A stretch of 64,000 bases of DNA from Limosilactobacillus reuteri (GCF_013694365.1 NZ_CP059275.1:1612001-1676000); one strand, 5' to 3'; positions 29,501 to 38,185 are shown, numbered from the stretch's first letter. Program-made: numbers and translations. Notes: a model not told the origin generated them from the sequence alone.

Positions 29501-29625
29501 TCGAAGGTCACCGGATAATTGGAATTATCAGTCATATCACTGAACTGGAAGAGCAAATTCCAGATCAGTTAATTGTTCGATCAAGAAATGGTCGTAGTTA
29601 TGTCGCATACCAGCATGAAATATAA
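26524..29625 (+). CDS. sbcC: Exonuclease subunit SbcC (Rad50-like ATPase)
   Basis: This 1033-residue SMC-like ATPase is the partner of SbcD. The N-terminal Walker A is GNTGAGKTT near 35-43. Two long Gln/Lys/Glu-rich coiled coils flank the zinc hook CPIC (Cys514, Cys517). The C-terminal half has the ABC signature TLSGGESF and Walker B LFIDEGFGSLD. The complex would process palindromes and hairpins, which is of interest given the inverted repeats in this window, though those are probably artefacts. Confidence 0.96.
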   Translation: MRPLTIELHYFGPYEHQVIDFTQFTEHSLFLVAGNTGAGKTTIFDAMSYALFGQTTNDRDRSAAALRSDFAPADQETMVKFTFEHQDLKYQIMRRPKQVLKGRRGNLVEHNQAVDLIYPLESDHPHEITKIKEADTFITDLLNLTCDQFKQIVLLPQGKFRQFLDSDSNTKEALLRDLFNTSRYEQWATQLKNDLREQKKSLTAQETKLQSLKETVTEIDAQLATKEWLAEAKNYLSRLKANLEHLGDDEQQQQKKVDQLDAQLHTEQELKKNIEALGELVKAGEILQAQAEKIQETKQQVKILDWYQEHQTEYQRWKDGEKRLQKLTADSNILHEDLRNLQKQQQVIETELQQTSQRQEEIDQLQAEVTDLTNKLPLFDDRDKLRSTVDELQTHLKQQKKQQAASQKKLQDAQQQLTVVTNNLKEHENLGEVQVQIAKQEVLQEKLTTAGKDLKQLETKLLSEKENCVKLKQEQGDAEKLVQKSQSRLDDLNDRFARHQIAILAQKLKPATPCPICGSLDHPHPANLADDGELVTEAQVKAATVKVQQNRSTFDQLKEQVRQSVSQIANLTTRVETKQVNLAELLGDNELPSDWEGQIENHAQKLAEMKTDLDRIEQQVKEWHREEEELERESKFSQEELDKIDESVNRCKQDLIAKQTILKEKTAALPAKFPTKEAADKQIQTDQLTIKAFNNQLELLQQQRQENAEKLAGTNSRIDQTKEELATQTTQQDNLHQYLVNLLAQYDVQLKWNFWQEASEQVATLSSLREQVTTFENQVQDNQSQQERLTKAINNHPMPDITSTQTKLNTEREQLRQYQQEMGQLTAQYKQLEETDQKVIKVVEKTGKLDQEINELQTLTDVVTGNTENHVSLERYVLQSYFQDVLVAANVQLERLTNGRYQFELATESHGAGAKWSGLEVNVYDDNAGRTRSARTLSGGESFMASLALALALCQIVQEQSGGIKIDALFIDEGFGSLDQQALEDALHSLQELEGHRIIGIISHITELEEQIPDQLIVRSRNGRSYVAYQHEI

Positions 29626-29784
29626 ATGCGAACCGATCAGGCCGGTATGATCGTTGGTAATGCTCATTCAAAAATCTACCATACGCCTGATCAGCAAGGC
29701 TATCATACGAATTCAGCAAATGCGGCCTATTTCAACTCAGAAGCAGAAGCGCAAGCCGCTAGATACCGCAAATCATTAAGATAA
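29626..29784 (+). pseudogene. Fragment of a secreted or nuclease-type protein C-terminal domain (52 aa)
   Basis: A short frame with IVGNAHSKIYHTPDQQGYH near the start and YFNSEAEAQAARYRKSLR at the end. This resembles the small Ada-like domain (often labelled sunset domain) found at the C-terminus of lactobacillus surface and nuclease proteins (pattern GN..SKIYH...YF.(S/T)E.EA.AAGYRKS). No signal peptide or upstream domain is present, so it is probably the tail of a broken gene. Confidence 0.55.
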
Positions 29785-31557
29785 ATGCATTTTGAAATCG
29801 GAACTTTGGGAAACCATGAGTTCGATGAAGGCTTAGCTGAGTATATGCGGATTGTTAATGGTGGTGAACCTACTAAACAATATAATGAAGCTGAGATGGC
29901 CTATCCTCATGTGAAAACAGGGATTAATATTATTACCGCCAATGTTGTGAATAAATCTGATGGTCAGATCCCGTTTGGAATGCAACCATACTTGATTAAA
30001 GAAATTCATACTAGTGATGGTAAAGTTGCCCGGATCGGCTTTATTGGGATTGAAACTACTTCCCTACCAATTTTAACCTTATACGATAATTACAAAGATT
30101 ATGATGTTTTAAACGAGGCTGAAACAATTGCAAAATATGATCAAATTTTACGCAAAAAAGGTGTTAACGCAATTGTAGTTCCTGCCCATACAGGGGTTTC
30201 AACTAATAAAGATGGCAGCACTAAGGGTAATGCTGTTGATATCATTAAGAAGCTTTATCAAATTGACCCTGATAATTCTGTCGACCTTTATATTGCTGGT
30301 CACTCCCACCAATATGCTAATGCTACTGTTGGTAGTGTAAAATTAGTGCAAGCTATTTACACGGGTAAAGCTTACGATGATATTATCGGTTACATCGATC
30401 CAACAACTAATGATTTTGCGCCCAATAGTCTCATTTCACATGTCTTTCCGGTACTATCTGAAAAGGATGCGCCTAATATCAAAACGGATGCAAACGTTAC
30501 AGCAATTGTTGAAGATGCGAACAACCGAGTAGCACCGATTATTAACAAGAAAATAGGGGAAGCTGCTACAACAGGCGATATTCTTGGACGACTTCATAAT
30601 ACTCCTACTCGTGAAAATGCCGTTGGTGAATTAGTTGTCGATGGTCAATTATATGCCGCTCATAAGGTAGGCTTACCAGCTGATTTTGCGATGACTAATA
30701 CAGGACGTGCAGATCTGCATGTTAATCCTGATCGTTCCATTACATGGGGGAGTGCCCAAGCGGTTCAACCATTTGGTAATATTTTGCGGGTAGTTGAAAT
30801 GACAGGGGCACAAATTGTTGAAGCCTTGAATCAACAATATGACGAAGGTCAAGCTTATTACTTACAAATTTCCGGGCTTCGTTATACTTATACTGATCAA
30901 AACGATCCTAACCAACCATATAAGGTCGTTCAAGTTTATGACCAACATAATCAACCGCTTGATATGAATAAGACTTACAATGTTGTTATTAATGACTTTT
31001 TAGCAGGTGGCGGAGATGGCTTTTCTGCATTTAAGGGTACCAAAGTTGTCGGGATTGTTGGTCAAGATACAGACGCGTTTATTGATTATATTACTGATAT
31101 GACTAATGATGGTAAACCAATTACCGCACCAACAATGAACCGTAAGATTTACTTGACTGCTGAACAATTAGCAAAAGCTGACTCAGATTCACAGTCACAA
31201 ACAGGAACTAATCAGAACACTCAAAACGATGCTAATTCCCAGACTGAAGGAAATCAGCTTCAAGAGGTTCCAAGCCAACCGGTATCTCCAACAGTAACCT
31301 TGCCAACAACAGCTGGTCAACCAGCCGAAACCGTTACATTACACGGTCAACCTAAGCAACAAACCGTAGCTGCTAATAATCAATTAATTAATTTGACGCC
31401 TACATCAATCAATAGTCAAAAGCAAAAAGCAACTGACCAGCAAGCAGCTTTACCACAAACTGGTAACGATGAGGATCTTGCATTACTTCTTCTCGGAAGC
31501 TCATTAATGGCAGCAACCGGATTGACAATTATTGATCGCAAGCGTAAACATGCTTAA
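29785..31557 (+). pseudogene. LPXTG-anchored 5'-nucleotidase / 2',3'-cyclic phosphodiesterase, N-terminally truncated
   Basis: 590 residues from the UshA/CpdB/YfkN family. It starts inside the metallophosphoesterase domain: the GNHEFDEG motif is already at 9-16, so the signal peptide and the first metal site (usually DLHG) are missing. Retained are AGHSHQ and the C-terminal 5'-nucleotidase domain (GGGDGFSAFKG near 410). After a Thr/Gln-rich linker come the sorting signal LPQTG at 556-560, a hydrophobic stretch and RKRKHA. Without a signal peptide it cannot be exported, so it is either a pseudogene or a gene whose 5' part was lost in processing. Confidence 0.85.
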
Positions 31558-31980
31558 ATGGCAGAAAATATCATCAATATTTTAAAAACCAATAATATGA
31601 CCGTCGCGTTTGTCGCTCAAGAAAGCGGCCTCGACGTTGCGCAGGTTAACGAAACACTTAAACGGCCCGTTGCAACTTGGTCAATTCAGATTCTTAATGC
31701 ATTTGCAGATGCTTTAGGAGAGCGTCCAGGAGAATTATTAGATCGGATTCAAGACTTTGATTTTCACTTGCATACTGACGATGATCAGTTGACGATTCAG
31801 CACGTGCAGTTCCAAACACCTTCTTCTTATCAACAAGTTCGGTTTGCCGTTGAAAGTAATGTTTTAGAGGGATGGGAGCCTACAGCAACAGAGGTAAGAC
31901 AATTAAAAGAGAGTGCCGAAAATCCAGATGATGAAATTTTAATGGAAATTGAGCAATTATTTGGTGATGAAGATGACTGA
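31558..31980 (+). CDS. Helix-turn-helix protein, probable antitoxin of the Fic module
   Basis: 140 residues with an N-terminal helix-turn-helix-like region (TVAFVAQESGLDVAQVNETL) and an acidic C-terminus. Its last eight bases (ATGACTGA, 31973-31980) are repeated as the first eight of the next gene, so natively the two genes overlap and are translationally coupled. The arrangement of a small regulator before a Fic protein is typical of toxin-antitoxin operons. I cannot see the classical (S/T)xxxE(G/N) Fic-inhibition motif in it, so its mode of control is unclear. Confidence 0.72.
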   Translation: MAENIINILKTNNMTVAFVAQESGLDVAQVNETLKRPVATWSIQILNAFADALGERPGELLDRIQDFDFHLHTDDDQLTIQHVQFQTPSSYQQVRFAVESNVLEGWEPTATEVRQLKESAENPDDEILMEIEQLFGDEDD

Positions 31981-32541
31981 ATGACTGATGAAGAACTTCA
32001 AGCAAAATTTTTATATGATAATGGAACACTCCGCAATAAATTTGCAATTAAAAATGCGGATGAATTAAGCTTAATTGAGTATCGCGGCGTAGCAGAAAGG
32101 GAAGTGGCCCTCCTGCAACAACAACCGAAAATTAAAAGCTTTGAAGATTTACAGACGATTAATAAATTCCTTTTTGGTTGGCTTTATGACTGGGCGGGTG
32201 AGTTACGTAACTACTACATTTCAAAAGCAGGTTTTGATTTTTTGGAATATGGTCGCTTTGATAATGCAATTAAGTATATTAATGATGAAATTGGGCGATT
32301 GAATAAGAAAAAGCAGCCTACCATTGAGGATTATGCTGCTCTCTTAAATGATTTGAACTATATTCATCCGTTTCGTGAAGGGAATGGGCGATCAACTAAA
32401 TTATTCATCCAGTTAATTGCCCTCCATCATGGTCAGATAATTGATTATCCAGCCGACAACGCGGAAATGATTGCCGGGTTAAACCAATCAGATGTCGGTA
32501 TTATTGCCAAGACCATGGCATTACAAAAAAGTGCTGGTTAA
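31981..32541 (+). CDS. Fic/DOC family protein (probable AMP-transferase toxin)
   Basis: 186 residues with the complete Fic motif HPFREGNGR near 126-134 (catalytic His, anion-binding GNGR) and the usual FLFGWLYDWAGELR helix near 63-76. Such enzymes transfer AMP or other phosphate groups to Tyr, Thr or Ser of target proteins. No internal inhibitory helix motif is visible, so inhibition, if any, should come from the upstream partner. Confidence 0.9.
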   Translation: MTDEELQAKFLYDNGTLRNKFAIKNADELSLIEYRGVAEREVALLQQQPKIKSFEDLQTINKFLFGWLYDWAGELRNYYISKAGFDFLEYGRFDNAIKYINDEIGRLNKKKQPTIEDYAALLNDLNYIHPFREGNGRSTKLFIQLIALHHGQIIDYPADNAEMIAGLNQSDVGIIAKTMALQKSAG

Positions 32542-33246
32542 ATGAAAATTCTTGTAACGAAAAATAAAGAAGAAGCAAGCCAAAAAGCTTTTGAACTTCT
32601 CCAAACAGATATTATTAACGGTGCTCAGGTACTTGGCCTTGCAACAGGGAGTTCTCCACTAGGTCTTTATCAAAAAATGACTAATAGTTCTGTTGATTAT
32701 TCTAACCTTATTTCGATTAATCTTGATGAATATGTCGGTCTTAAATCGACTGATCCGCAAAGTTATCATTACTTTATGAAATATCATCTTTTCGCTCAAA
32801 AGCCATTTGCCAAAAGTTTTATTCCGGATGGCAGTAATCTGAATGCCACTGAAGTAATTAATCACTATAATCAGATTTTGGCTACTTACCCTATTGATAC
32901 GCAAATTTTAGGAATTGGTAATAATGGTCATATCGGTTTTAATGAGCCTGGAACCCCTTTTGATAGCCAAACCCATAAAGTAAAGTTAACCCCTGCTACT
33001 ATCAATGCCAACGCGCGTTTCTTTACTTCAAGCAAGGATGTACCAACAGAAGCCTACACGATGGGAATCGGTTCAATCTTGCAAGCAAAACATATCATCT
33101 TACTCGCATTTGGTGAGCAAAAAGCAGACGCAATCAACAAAATGGTCAACGGTAAAATCACGACTGCTGTTCCGGCATCAGCCCTCCAACAGCATCCAAA
33201 CGTAACAGTGATTCTTGATAAACAAGCAGCTAGTAAACTAAATTAA
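32542..33246 (+). CDS. nagB: Glucosamine-6-phosphate deaminase
   Basis: Converts glucosamine-6-phosphate to fructose-6-phosphate and ammonia. This 234-residue short Gram-positive form has the phosphate-binding [10 protein letters not shown] near 33-42, the catalytic LDEYVGL (Asp near 61) and the active-site loop [12 protein letters not shown]. It links amino-sugar breakdown to the pentose and hexose phosphate pools. No nagA is next to it. Confidence 0.95.
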   Translation: MKILVTKNKEEASQKAFELLQTDIINGAQVLGLATGSSPLGLYQKMTNSSVDYSNLISINLDEYVGLKSTDPQSYHYFMKYHLFAQKPFAKSFIPDGSNLNATEVINHYNQILATYPIDTQILGIGNNGHIGFNEPGTPFDSQTHKVKLTPATINANARFFTSSKDVPTEAYTMGIGSILQAKHIILLAFGEQKADAINKMVNGKITTAVPASALQQHPNVTVILDKQAASKLN

Positions 33247-34083
33247 ATGAAATTTAAAAAATTAACAGTAATGTGTGCTGTTTTATCAGGTTTACTATTA
33301 GGGAGCTCGGCGATGACGGTGGTTCCAGCTACTACCTATGCAGCCTCTAATGATAAGCAGGTGACAATCTATCTTACACGTCACGGGGAAACTACTGGTA
33401 ATGTGATGCAACGGGTGCAAGGATCAAGTGATTTTCCATTAACCAAAAATGGAATTACCGTTGCTAATGATTTGGGCTATGGATTAAAGGGGATTAAATT
33501 TAAGCATGCCTACACGGGTAACTTAACCCGGCAAGAAGTTACCGCACAACAAGCATTGAAGTATTCCGCCAATCCAAATACAAAGATTACGACCACACCA
33601 ATGTTACGTGAAGGCGGATATGGTAGCTTTGAAGGAGACAGCATTGAAGCTGATAACCAGAAGATTGCTAATGTTTATGGTTATCAAGATGGCAAGCAAT
33701 TCCAACAAGCAACGGGCAAAGATTACTGGAATAAACTCCAAGATGCCTACCACAAACTTGATATGGACAATTCGCAAAATACCAAGTTGGCTAAGAGCGA
33801 TCGGGCAGAAAGTTCAGCTCAGGTGCAAAAACGGATGAATTCAGAATTGCTTCACATTGCAAAAACAACTCAAAAACAGGGTGGTGGCAATGTTTTAGTC
33901 GTTAGTTCAGGAATGTCAATTAATGAATATCTTTCAACCATTTCTAAAAAATATGATGGGAAGCCAATGCAGAATGCGGCAGTAACCAAACTTGTTTATA
34001 AGAATGGTAAACTTCACGTTGATGGCCCAATTGGTACGCTTCACTATGTAAATAAGGGAAAGAAAATAGCAGCAAATAAGTAA
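33247..34083 (+). CDS. Secreted histidine phosphatase family protein
   Basis: 278 residues with a clear signal peptide (MKFKKLTVMCAVL start, cut near TYAAS at about 31). The catalytic motif is TRHGETTGN near 42-50, and a second active-site region (VVSSGMSINEY) replaces the usual His-Gly, so His is missing at the second site (VSSGMS rather than V.H). It may therefore have weak activity. Likely exported, substrate unknown. Confidence 0.82.
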   Translation: MKFKKLTVMCAVLSGLLLGSSAMTVVPATTYAASNDKQVTIYLTRHGETTGNVMQRVQGSSDFPLTKNGITVANDLGYGLKGIKFKHAYTGNLTRQEVTAQQALKYSANPNTKITTTPMLREGGYGSFEGDSIEADNQKIANVYGYQDGKQFQQATGKDYWNKLQDAYHKLDMDNSQNTKLAKSDRAESSAQVQKRMNSELLHIAKTTQKQGGGNVLVVSSGMSINEYLSTISKKYDGKPMQNAAVTKLVYKNGKLHVDGPIGTLHYVNKGKKIAANK

Positions 34084-34347
34084 ATGGAAAATTTAACGGT
34101 TAAGCTGTTTAATGGAATTGCTGAAAAGCAGCTTCAGGGTTTAGCATTATTTGAAAATCGAACTGGCTTTGGGAAAACAAAGGGTGCCCTGCAGTGGGTA
34201 ACGGACATGCTAATGAAAAGTAAGGAATCTGATGTAATTATCTACATAACTCCCAACCGACAGAATCGGGATGAAGCATGGCGGGGATTGGTTAGACAAG
34301 CATATCGAAGAATTCTTTGCGACGAATCAGTTAAACTTAATCGATAA
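34084..34347 (+). pseudogene. Fragment 1 of a decayed P-loop helicase-like gene
   Basis: This 87-residue piece has a Walker A motif NRTGFGKTKGA near 22-32 and a beta strand DVIIYITPN, as at the front of Cas3-like or other DEXD helicases. A different frame in the last 60 bases gives a better continuation (KHIEEFFATNQLNLIDK), indicating a frameshift. It is followed by three further fragments in the same direction. Confidence 0.65.
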
Positions 34348-34470
34348 GTGATTAATAATAAGCGGTATTTCCAAACTCATGAAGATGTTAAAGATAATTA
34401 TGCGAGAGACTATCAGCAGGCAATAGTGCAACATTTGACAATTGATACCTTTAGGAAGTACGTTAATTAA
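34348..34470 (+). pseudogene. Fragment 2 of the decayed helicase-like gene (40 aa)
   Basis: Short frame from GTG, reading VINNKRYFQTHEDVKDNYA and ending FRKYVN. It joins fragment 1 and fragment 3 with no bases between and is probably the middle of the same ancestral protein. No domain can be named. Confidence 0.45.
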
Positions 34471-35142
34471 GTGGGATGGGAGTTTTATCAAGTTGCAAAG
34501 GAAGCTTATGGTACCCAAGCAGTCTATCTATTTAAAATGATTAATAGTGATGAGTTCGAGGTGAGACGGTTAGATTTACAAGAAAGCTCAAAATTTATTA
34601 ATTCTGATGATACAGATCTTCAGTACCTAATTAAAACTCCTGCCAATACTTTCTACAATTTAAACAGGAAAAACATCTTCACTTTGCCTAATGCTGAGCT
34701 TTTTGGCGATATCAACGAGATGATTAGTCATCAAAATTGTTCATCAGTAACAAAAGCGGAACTTAAACGGGCTTTGAATGATTTAAGTAAAAGTTACCCT
34801 AATTACAGAACTAAATACCAAAATCTTATTTCTATCATTAATAAAAGAGAGCTAAATTCATTTAACATCAATGACTTAAAAGATGAATTTAATTTTATTA
34901 AGAAAAATAAAATACTAAGTCCAATTGCAATTAATTTGTTATTGGATGAATTATATGAACAATATGGACTAGTTTTGAAAGTGAAACCAAAAATAAAATC
35001 CCATGTTCAAAAGCATCTCTCTGGATTAACCGATATTAATTATTTCGTTGATAACGGCGATCAGGATGTTATTTACTATAATGTAGGAACCATTAGTAAA
35101 AATATGAATATATCAATTGCAAAGGCATCACACATCTGGTAA
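34471..35142 (+). pseudogene. Fragment 3 of the decayed helicase-like gene (223 aa)
   Basis: Begins with GTG and is Asn/Lys/Ile-rich, more AT-rich than its neighbours, which suggests foreign or decaying sequence. I recognise no motif. The end (KASHIW then stop) can be continued in another frame as VIEVSSTDDGEF, so a second frameshift lies at about 35130-35145. Confidence 0.5.
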
Positions 35143-35259
35143 TTGAAGTTTCTTCAACTGATGATGGTGAATTTTGTACGATTTCATCAATTAACAGTAA
35201 TTCCTTTTCCATTTAAATACCTTCGAGAATTTATTCAACTTGAAGAAAAGATCAGCTAA
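35143..35259 (+). pseudogene. Fragment 4 of the decayed gene (38 aa)
   Basis: Frame from TTG that reads hydrophobic LKFLQLMMVNFVRFHQL and ends EEKIS. In the alternative frame the same bases give VIEVSSTDDGEFCTISSI, which looks like true protein. This frame is therefore most likely the wrong one, called after a frameshift. Confidence 0.35.
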
Positions 35260-35751
35260 ATGATGGTGAAAAGTACTAAAAAGAAACGATCACATATTGG
35301 GTTAATTATATTTACTATATTACTGGTAATCTTGTTAGGAATTTTAGGGGTAAATTATAAACGGTTTGCTAGTAAGCAACTTAACCCAGTTCGTGACAAT
35401 AAAGTAGTAAAAAAAGATTCGCCTAAAATAACAAAGACTGCAAAGATTGTTGGATCGTATCGAGATGATCAAGACGGTGCAGCTATTGTCTTAAATGAAA
35501 ACGGAACAGGTCAGTATGTTTATGCAGATAAGAATAATCCGGATACAGATGATAGCTTAACATGGCGTAAAGAAGGAGAACACTACCTTATAAATTTGGA
35601 AGATCGTGACGTAACTAATCCCCTTACCGCAACGCTTGATAATAATAAATTAGTTGTTACAGGTAGTAATGGCTGGAATACCGAAACATTCCAAAAAGTT
35701 AATGAAGAGTTAAACCTTCAACAATTTTTGAATGATATGCATAAAAAATAA
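35260..35751 (+). CDS. Membrane-anchored hypothetical protein (163 aa)
   Basis: Basic N-terminus (VKSTKKKRSH), one transmembrane helix at about 15-37, then an extracytoplasmic domain of about 110 residues with short beta-strand patterns (GSYRDDQDGAAIVLNENGTG, TATLDNNKLVVTG) as in small lipocalin-like proteins. No lipobox Cys. Function unknown. It is followed by a real terminator. Confidence 0.75.
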   Translation: MMVKSTKKKRSHIGLIIFTILLVILLGILGVNYKRFASKQLNPVRDNKVVKKDSPKITKTAKIVGSYRDDQDGAAIVLNENGTGQYVYADKNNPDTDDSLTWRKEGEHYLINLEDRDVTNPLTATLDNNKLVVTGSNGWNTETFQKVNEELNLQQFLNDMHKK

Positions 35752-35878
35752 GGTTGTTTTTAGGGGTAATTACATCATATCAGGAACGATTTCCTGTGTA
35801 CATAAAAACCGGATGATGAATTGTTCAAAAAATTCATCATCCGGTTTTTATTTGGACTAGGAGTTTTTTCCCAGCCTC
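35752..35878. other. Retained intergenic region between the 163-aa gene and rpsT
   Basis: 127 non-coding bases holding a strong bidirectional terminator (35804-35849) and a small hairpin CAGGAA..TTCCTG at about 35781-35796. An AGGAG about 15 bases before the rpsT ATG is too far away to be a good ribosome binding site. A terminator with A- and T-tracts on both sides suits two convergent genes, so rpsT is probably native to the minus strand. Confidence 0.75.
35804..35849. terminator. Bidirectional rho-independent terminator
   Basis: A perfect 19-base stem: AAAAACCGGATGATGAATT (35804-35822) pairs with AATTCATCATCCGGTTTTT (35831-35849), loop 8 bases. The T-run lies on the 3' side in either direction, so it can stop transcription on both strands. 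It is the clearest terminator in the window. Confidence 0.93.
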
Positions 35879-36133
35879 ATGCCAATTATCAAATCAGCAA
35901 TTGAACGTGTTCGTACTAGTGAAAAAGCTGAAGCACGTAACGCTTCACAATTAAGCCAAATGCGGACTGCTATTAAGAAGTTCGATAAGGCAAAGCTTGC
36001 TGGCGCAGATAACCTTGACGACTTATACAAGGCTGCTATCTCAGCAATTGACCGTGCCCACTCTAAGGGCCTTATCAAGGCTAACAAGGCTGCACGTGAC
36101 AAGTCACGTCTCTCAGCACGTTACGCTAAGTAA
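35879..36133 (+). CDS. rpsT: 30S ribosomal protein S20
   Basis: 84 residues, full length, opening [17 protein letters not shown] and with the typical basic helical composition and [15 protein letters not shown] end. S20 helps 16S rRNA folding in the small subunit. It is commonly divergent from or opposite to rpsO in lactobacilli. Being directly in front of rpsO on the same strand with zero gap is another sign that orientation was changed. Confidence 0.97.
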   Translation: MPIIKSAIERVRTSEKAEARNASQLSQMRTAIKKFDKAKLAGADNLDDLYKAAISAIDRAHSKGLIKANKAARDKSRLSARYAK

Positions 36134-36403
36134 ATGGCTATTTCAAAAGAACGTAAAGATCAAATTATTAAGGAATTCGCAACTCACGAAGGAGATACTG
36201 GTTCTACTCAAGTTCAAGTTGCTGTTTTAACTGCTGACATCAACGAATTGAACGATCACCTTCGTACACACAAGCACGATTATCATTCACAACGTGGTTT
36301 AATGAAGAAGATTGGTCACCGTCGTAACTTATTAGCTTACTTACGTCGGACTGATTTACCTGCTTACCGTGAACTTATCCAAAAGTTAGGTTTACGTCGG
36401 TAA
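36134..36403 (+). CDS. rpsO: 30S ribosomal protein S15
   Basis: 89 residues, normal length for S15, with the family block [18 protein letters not shown] and the H-D-(Y/H)-H-S-Q-R-G-L segment ([18 protein letters not shown]) that contacts 16S rRNA. In Gram-positive bacteria rpsO is often followed, as here, by an RNase J gene. Confidence 0.98.
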   Translation: MAISKERKDQIIKEFATHEGDTGSTQVQVAVLTADINELNDHLRTHKHDYHSQRGLMKKIGHRRNLLAYLRRTDLPAYRELIQKLGLRR

Positions 36404-38185
36404 ATGGATAATAATATTAAAATTATTCCTTTTGGTGGTGTACGCGAAAATGGTAAAAATATGTACGCCGTTGAGATTGAAGACCAAATTTTCATTTTGG
36501 ATACGGGGTTAAAGTATCCTGAGAATGAATTAATGGGAATTGATGTTGTCATTCCTGACTGGGAATATCTTCGTGAACATAAGAACAAGATAGTCGGGGT
36601 ATTCTTAACACACGGACATGCAGATTCAATTGGAGCACTCCCGTATTTCTTGATGGACTTTAATGTTCCGGTATTTGGAAGCGAGATGACGATTGCCTTA
36701 GCAAAGCTGGCAGTTAAAAACCATAAGGAAGTTAAGAAGTTTAATGATTTTCATGTTGTTGATGCGTCAACAGCAATTGATTTTAATGATGTTACAGTTT
36801 CATTCTTCCAGACGACCCATACTATTCCTGAAACTTTAGGGGTTGTTTTAGAAACTAAAGCAGGAAATATTGTTTACACTGGTGATTTTAAATTCGATCA
36901 GACAGCTAAAAAGGGTTATCAAACAGACCTTGCTCGTTTAGCGGAAATTGGATCACAAGGTGTATTAGCACTTTTAAGTGATTCTGCTGGGGCCGGAATT
37001 ACGGGTGCGTCTGCTCGTGAACAAGATATTGGAGACTATATTAAAGAAACTTTTAAATATCAAAACGGTCGGATTATTGTTGCTAGTGTAGCTTCAAATA
37101 TTATGCGTGTACAGCAGATTATCAATGCTGCTGTAGCCGTTGGCCGGAAGATTGTTTTATCTGGAAAAGACATTGAACAAATTATTGATACAGCAATGTC
37201 TTTGGGAAAGTTACACTTACCAGATGACTTATTTATTAGTCGCAAGGAAGCAGAAAAACTCGAACCAAACCAAGTTGTTATTTTAGAAACTGGTAAAATG
37301 GGTGAACCGATTAAGTCATTACAGCAAATTGCAAACGGCGATAATCCTAATTTACAATTAACGAGTACAGATCTTGTCTTTGTTACTACTACTCCTTCTT
37401 ATGCGCAGGAGACTGAGGTACAAAAGACAAAAGATATGATTTATCGTACGGGAGCAGAGGTTAAATTTATTTCTGATGATTTGAATCCTTCTGGACATGC
37501 TAACCAAAATGATGAACAATTAATGTTGAATTTCATGAAACCCAAGTTCTTCATTCCAATTCAAGGTGAATACCGTCTGTTAGATCGTCATGCGGAATTA
37601 GCAGAAGAAGTAGGAGTTCCAAAAGAAAATATCTTCCTCGTTAATAAGGGTGATGTTCTGACTTACAAAAATGGTAAATTCCATGTTGGAGAACATATTG
37701 ATGTAAGTAATACTATGATTGACGGAACAGGTGTCGGTGATATCGGTAATATTGTTTTACGAGATCGGCGCGTCCTGTCAGAGGATGGGATTTTTGTTGT
37801 GGTGGCAACTATTGATCGGAAAAAGAAAAAGATCGTTGCTCGACCACAAATTACGTCACGAGGATTCGTGTTTGTAAAGACTAACCGTCAACTAATGCAA
37901 CAGAGTGCTGACTTAGTTGAAAAGATTGTTCAAGAAAATCTAGATCAAAAGGAATTTGATTGGAGTCACTTGAAACAAGATGTTCGCGATAAATTAAACC
38001 GATTCTTGTTTGATCAAACTAAACGGCATCCAGTTATTTTGCCAGTTATTATGGAGATTAATCAACATCAAAAGAAGATTAAAAACAATGTTGAGAAGAA
38101 AGAAGAGAAATCTGCGAAGTCACGTTCAACGAAAGAGCATCATCGTGGTCGTGGTAAAAAACGAATGGCAAAAGAAAAGAAGTAG
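36404..38185 (+). CDS. rnjB: Ribonuclease J2-like protein with incomplete metal site
   Basis: 593 residues: metallo-beta-lactamase, beta-CASP and C-terminal domains of RNase J, which degrades and matures mRNA and rRNA. The catalytic HxHxDH motif reads HGHADS (His70, His72, Asp74, Ser75), and the usual PVHGEYR reads PIQGEYR (Gln387). These losses are the mark of the weakly active J2 paralogue that forms a complex with J1, so I call it J2-like. The tail is Lys/Arg/Glu rich. RNase J1 is not in this window. Confidence 0.88.
   Translation: MDNNIKIIPFGGVRENGKNMYAVEIEDQIFILDTGLKYPENELMGIDVVIPDWEYLREHKNKIVGVFLTHGHADSIGALPYFLMDFNVPVFGSEMTIALAKLAVKNHKEVKKFNDFHVVDASTAIDFNDVTVSFFQTTHTIPETLGVVLETKAGNIVYTGDFKFDQTAKKGYQTDLARLAEIGSQGVLALLSDSAGAGITGASAREQDIGDYIKETFKYQNGRIIVASVASNIMRVQQIINAAVAVGRKIVLSGKDIEQIIDTAMSLGKLHLPDDLFISRKEAEKLEPNQVVILETGKMGEPIKSLQQIANGDNPNLQLTSTDLVFVTTTPSYAQETEVQKTKDMIYRTGAEVKFISDDLNPSGHANQNDEQLMLNFMKPKFFIPIQGEYRLLDRHAELAEEVGVPKENIFLVNKGDVLTYKNGKFHVGEHIDVSNTMIDGTGVGDIGNIVLRDRRVLSEDGIFVVVATIDRKKKKIVARPQITSRGFVFVKTNRQLMQQSADLVEKIVQENLDQKEFDWSHLKQDVRDKLNRFLFDQTKRHPVILPVIMEINQHQKKIKNNVEKKEEKSAKSRSTKEHHRGRGKKRMAKEKK

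Noticed and set aside
26524-29625. SbcCD as a special partner of the palindromes in this window
   Set aside because: The palindromes look like processing or assembly artefacts, so no biological link can be claimed.
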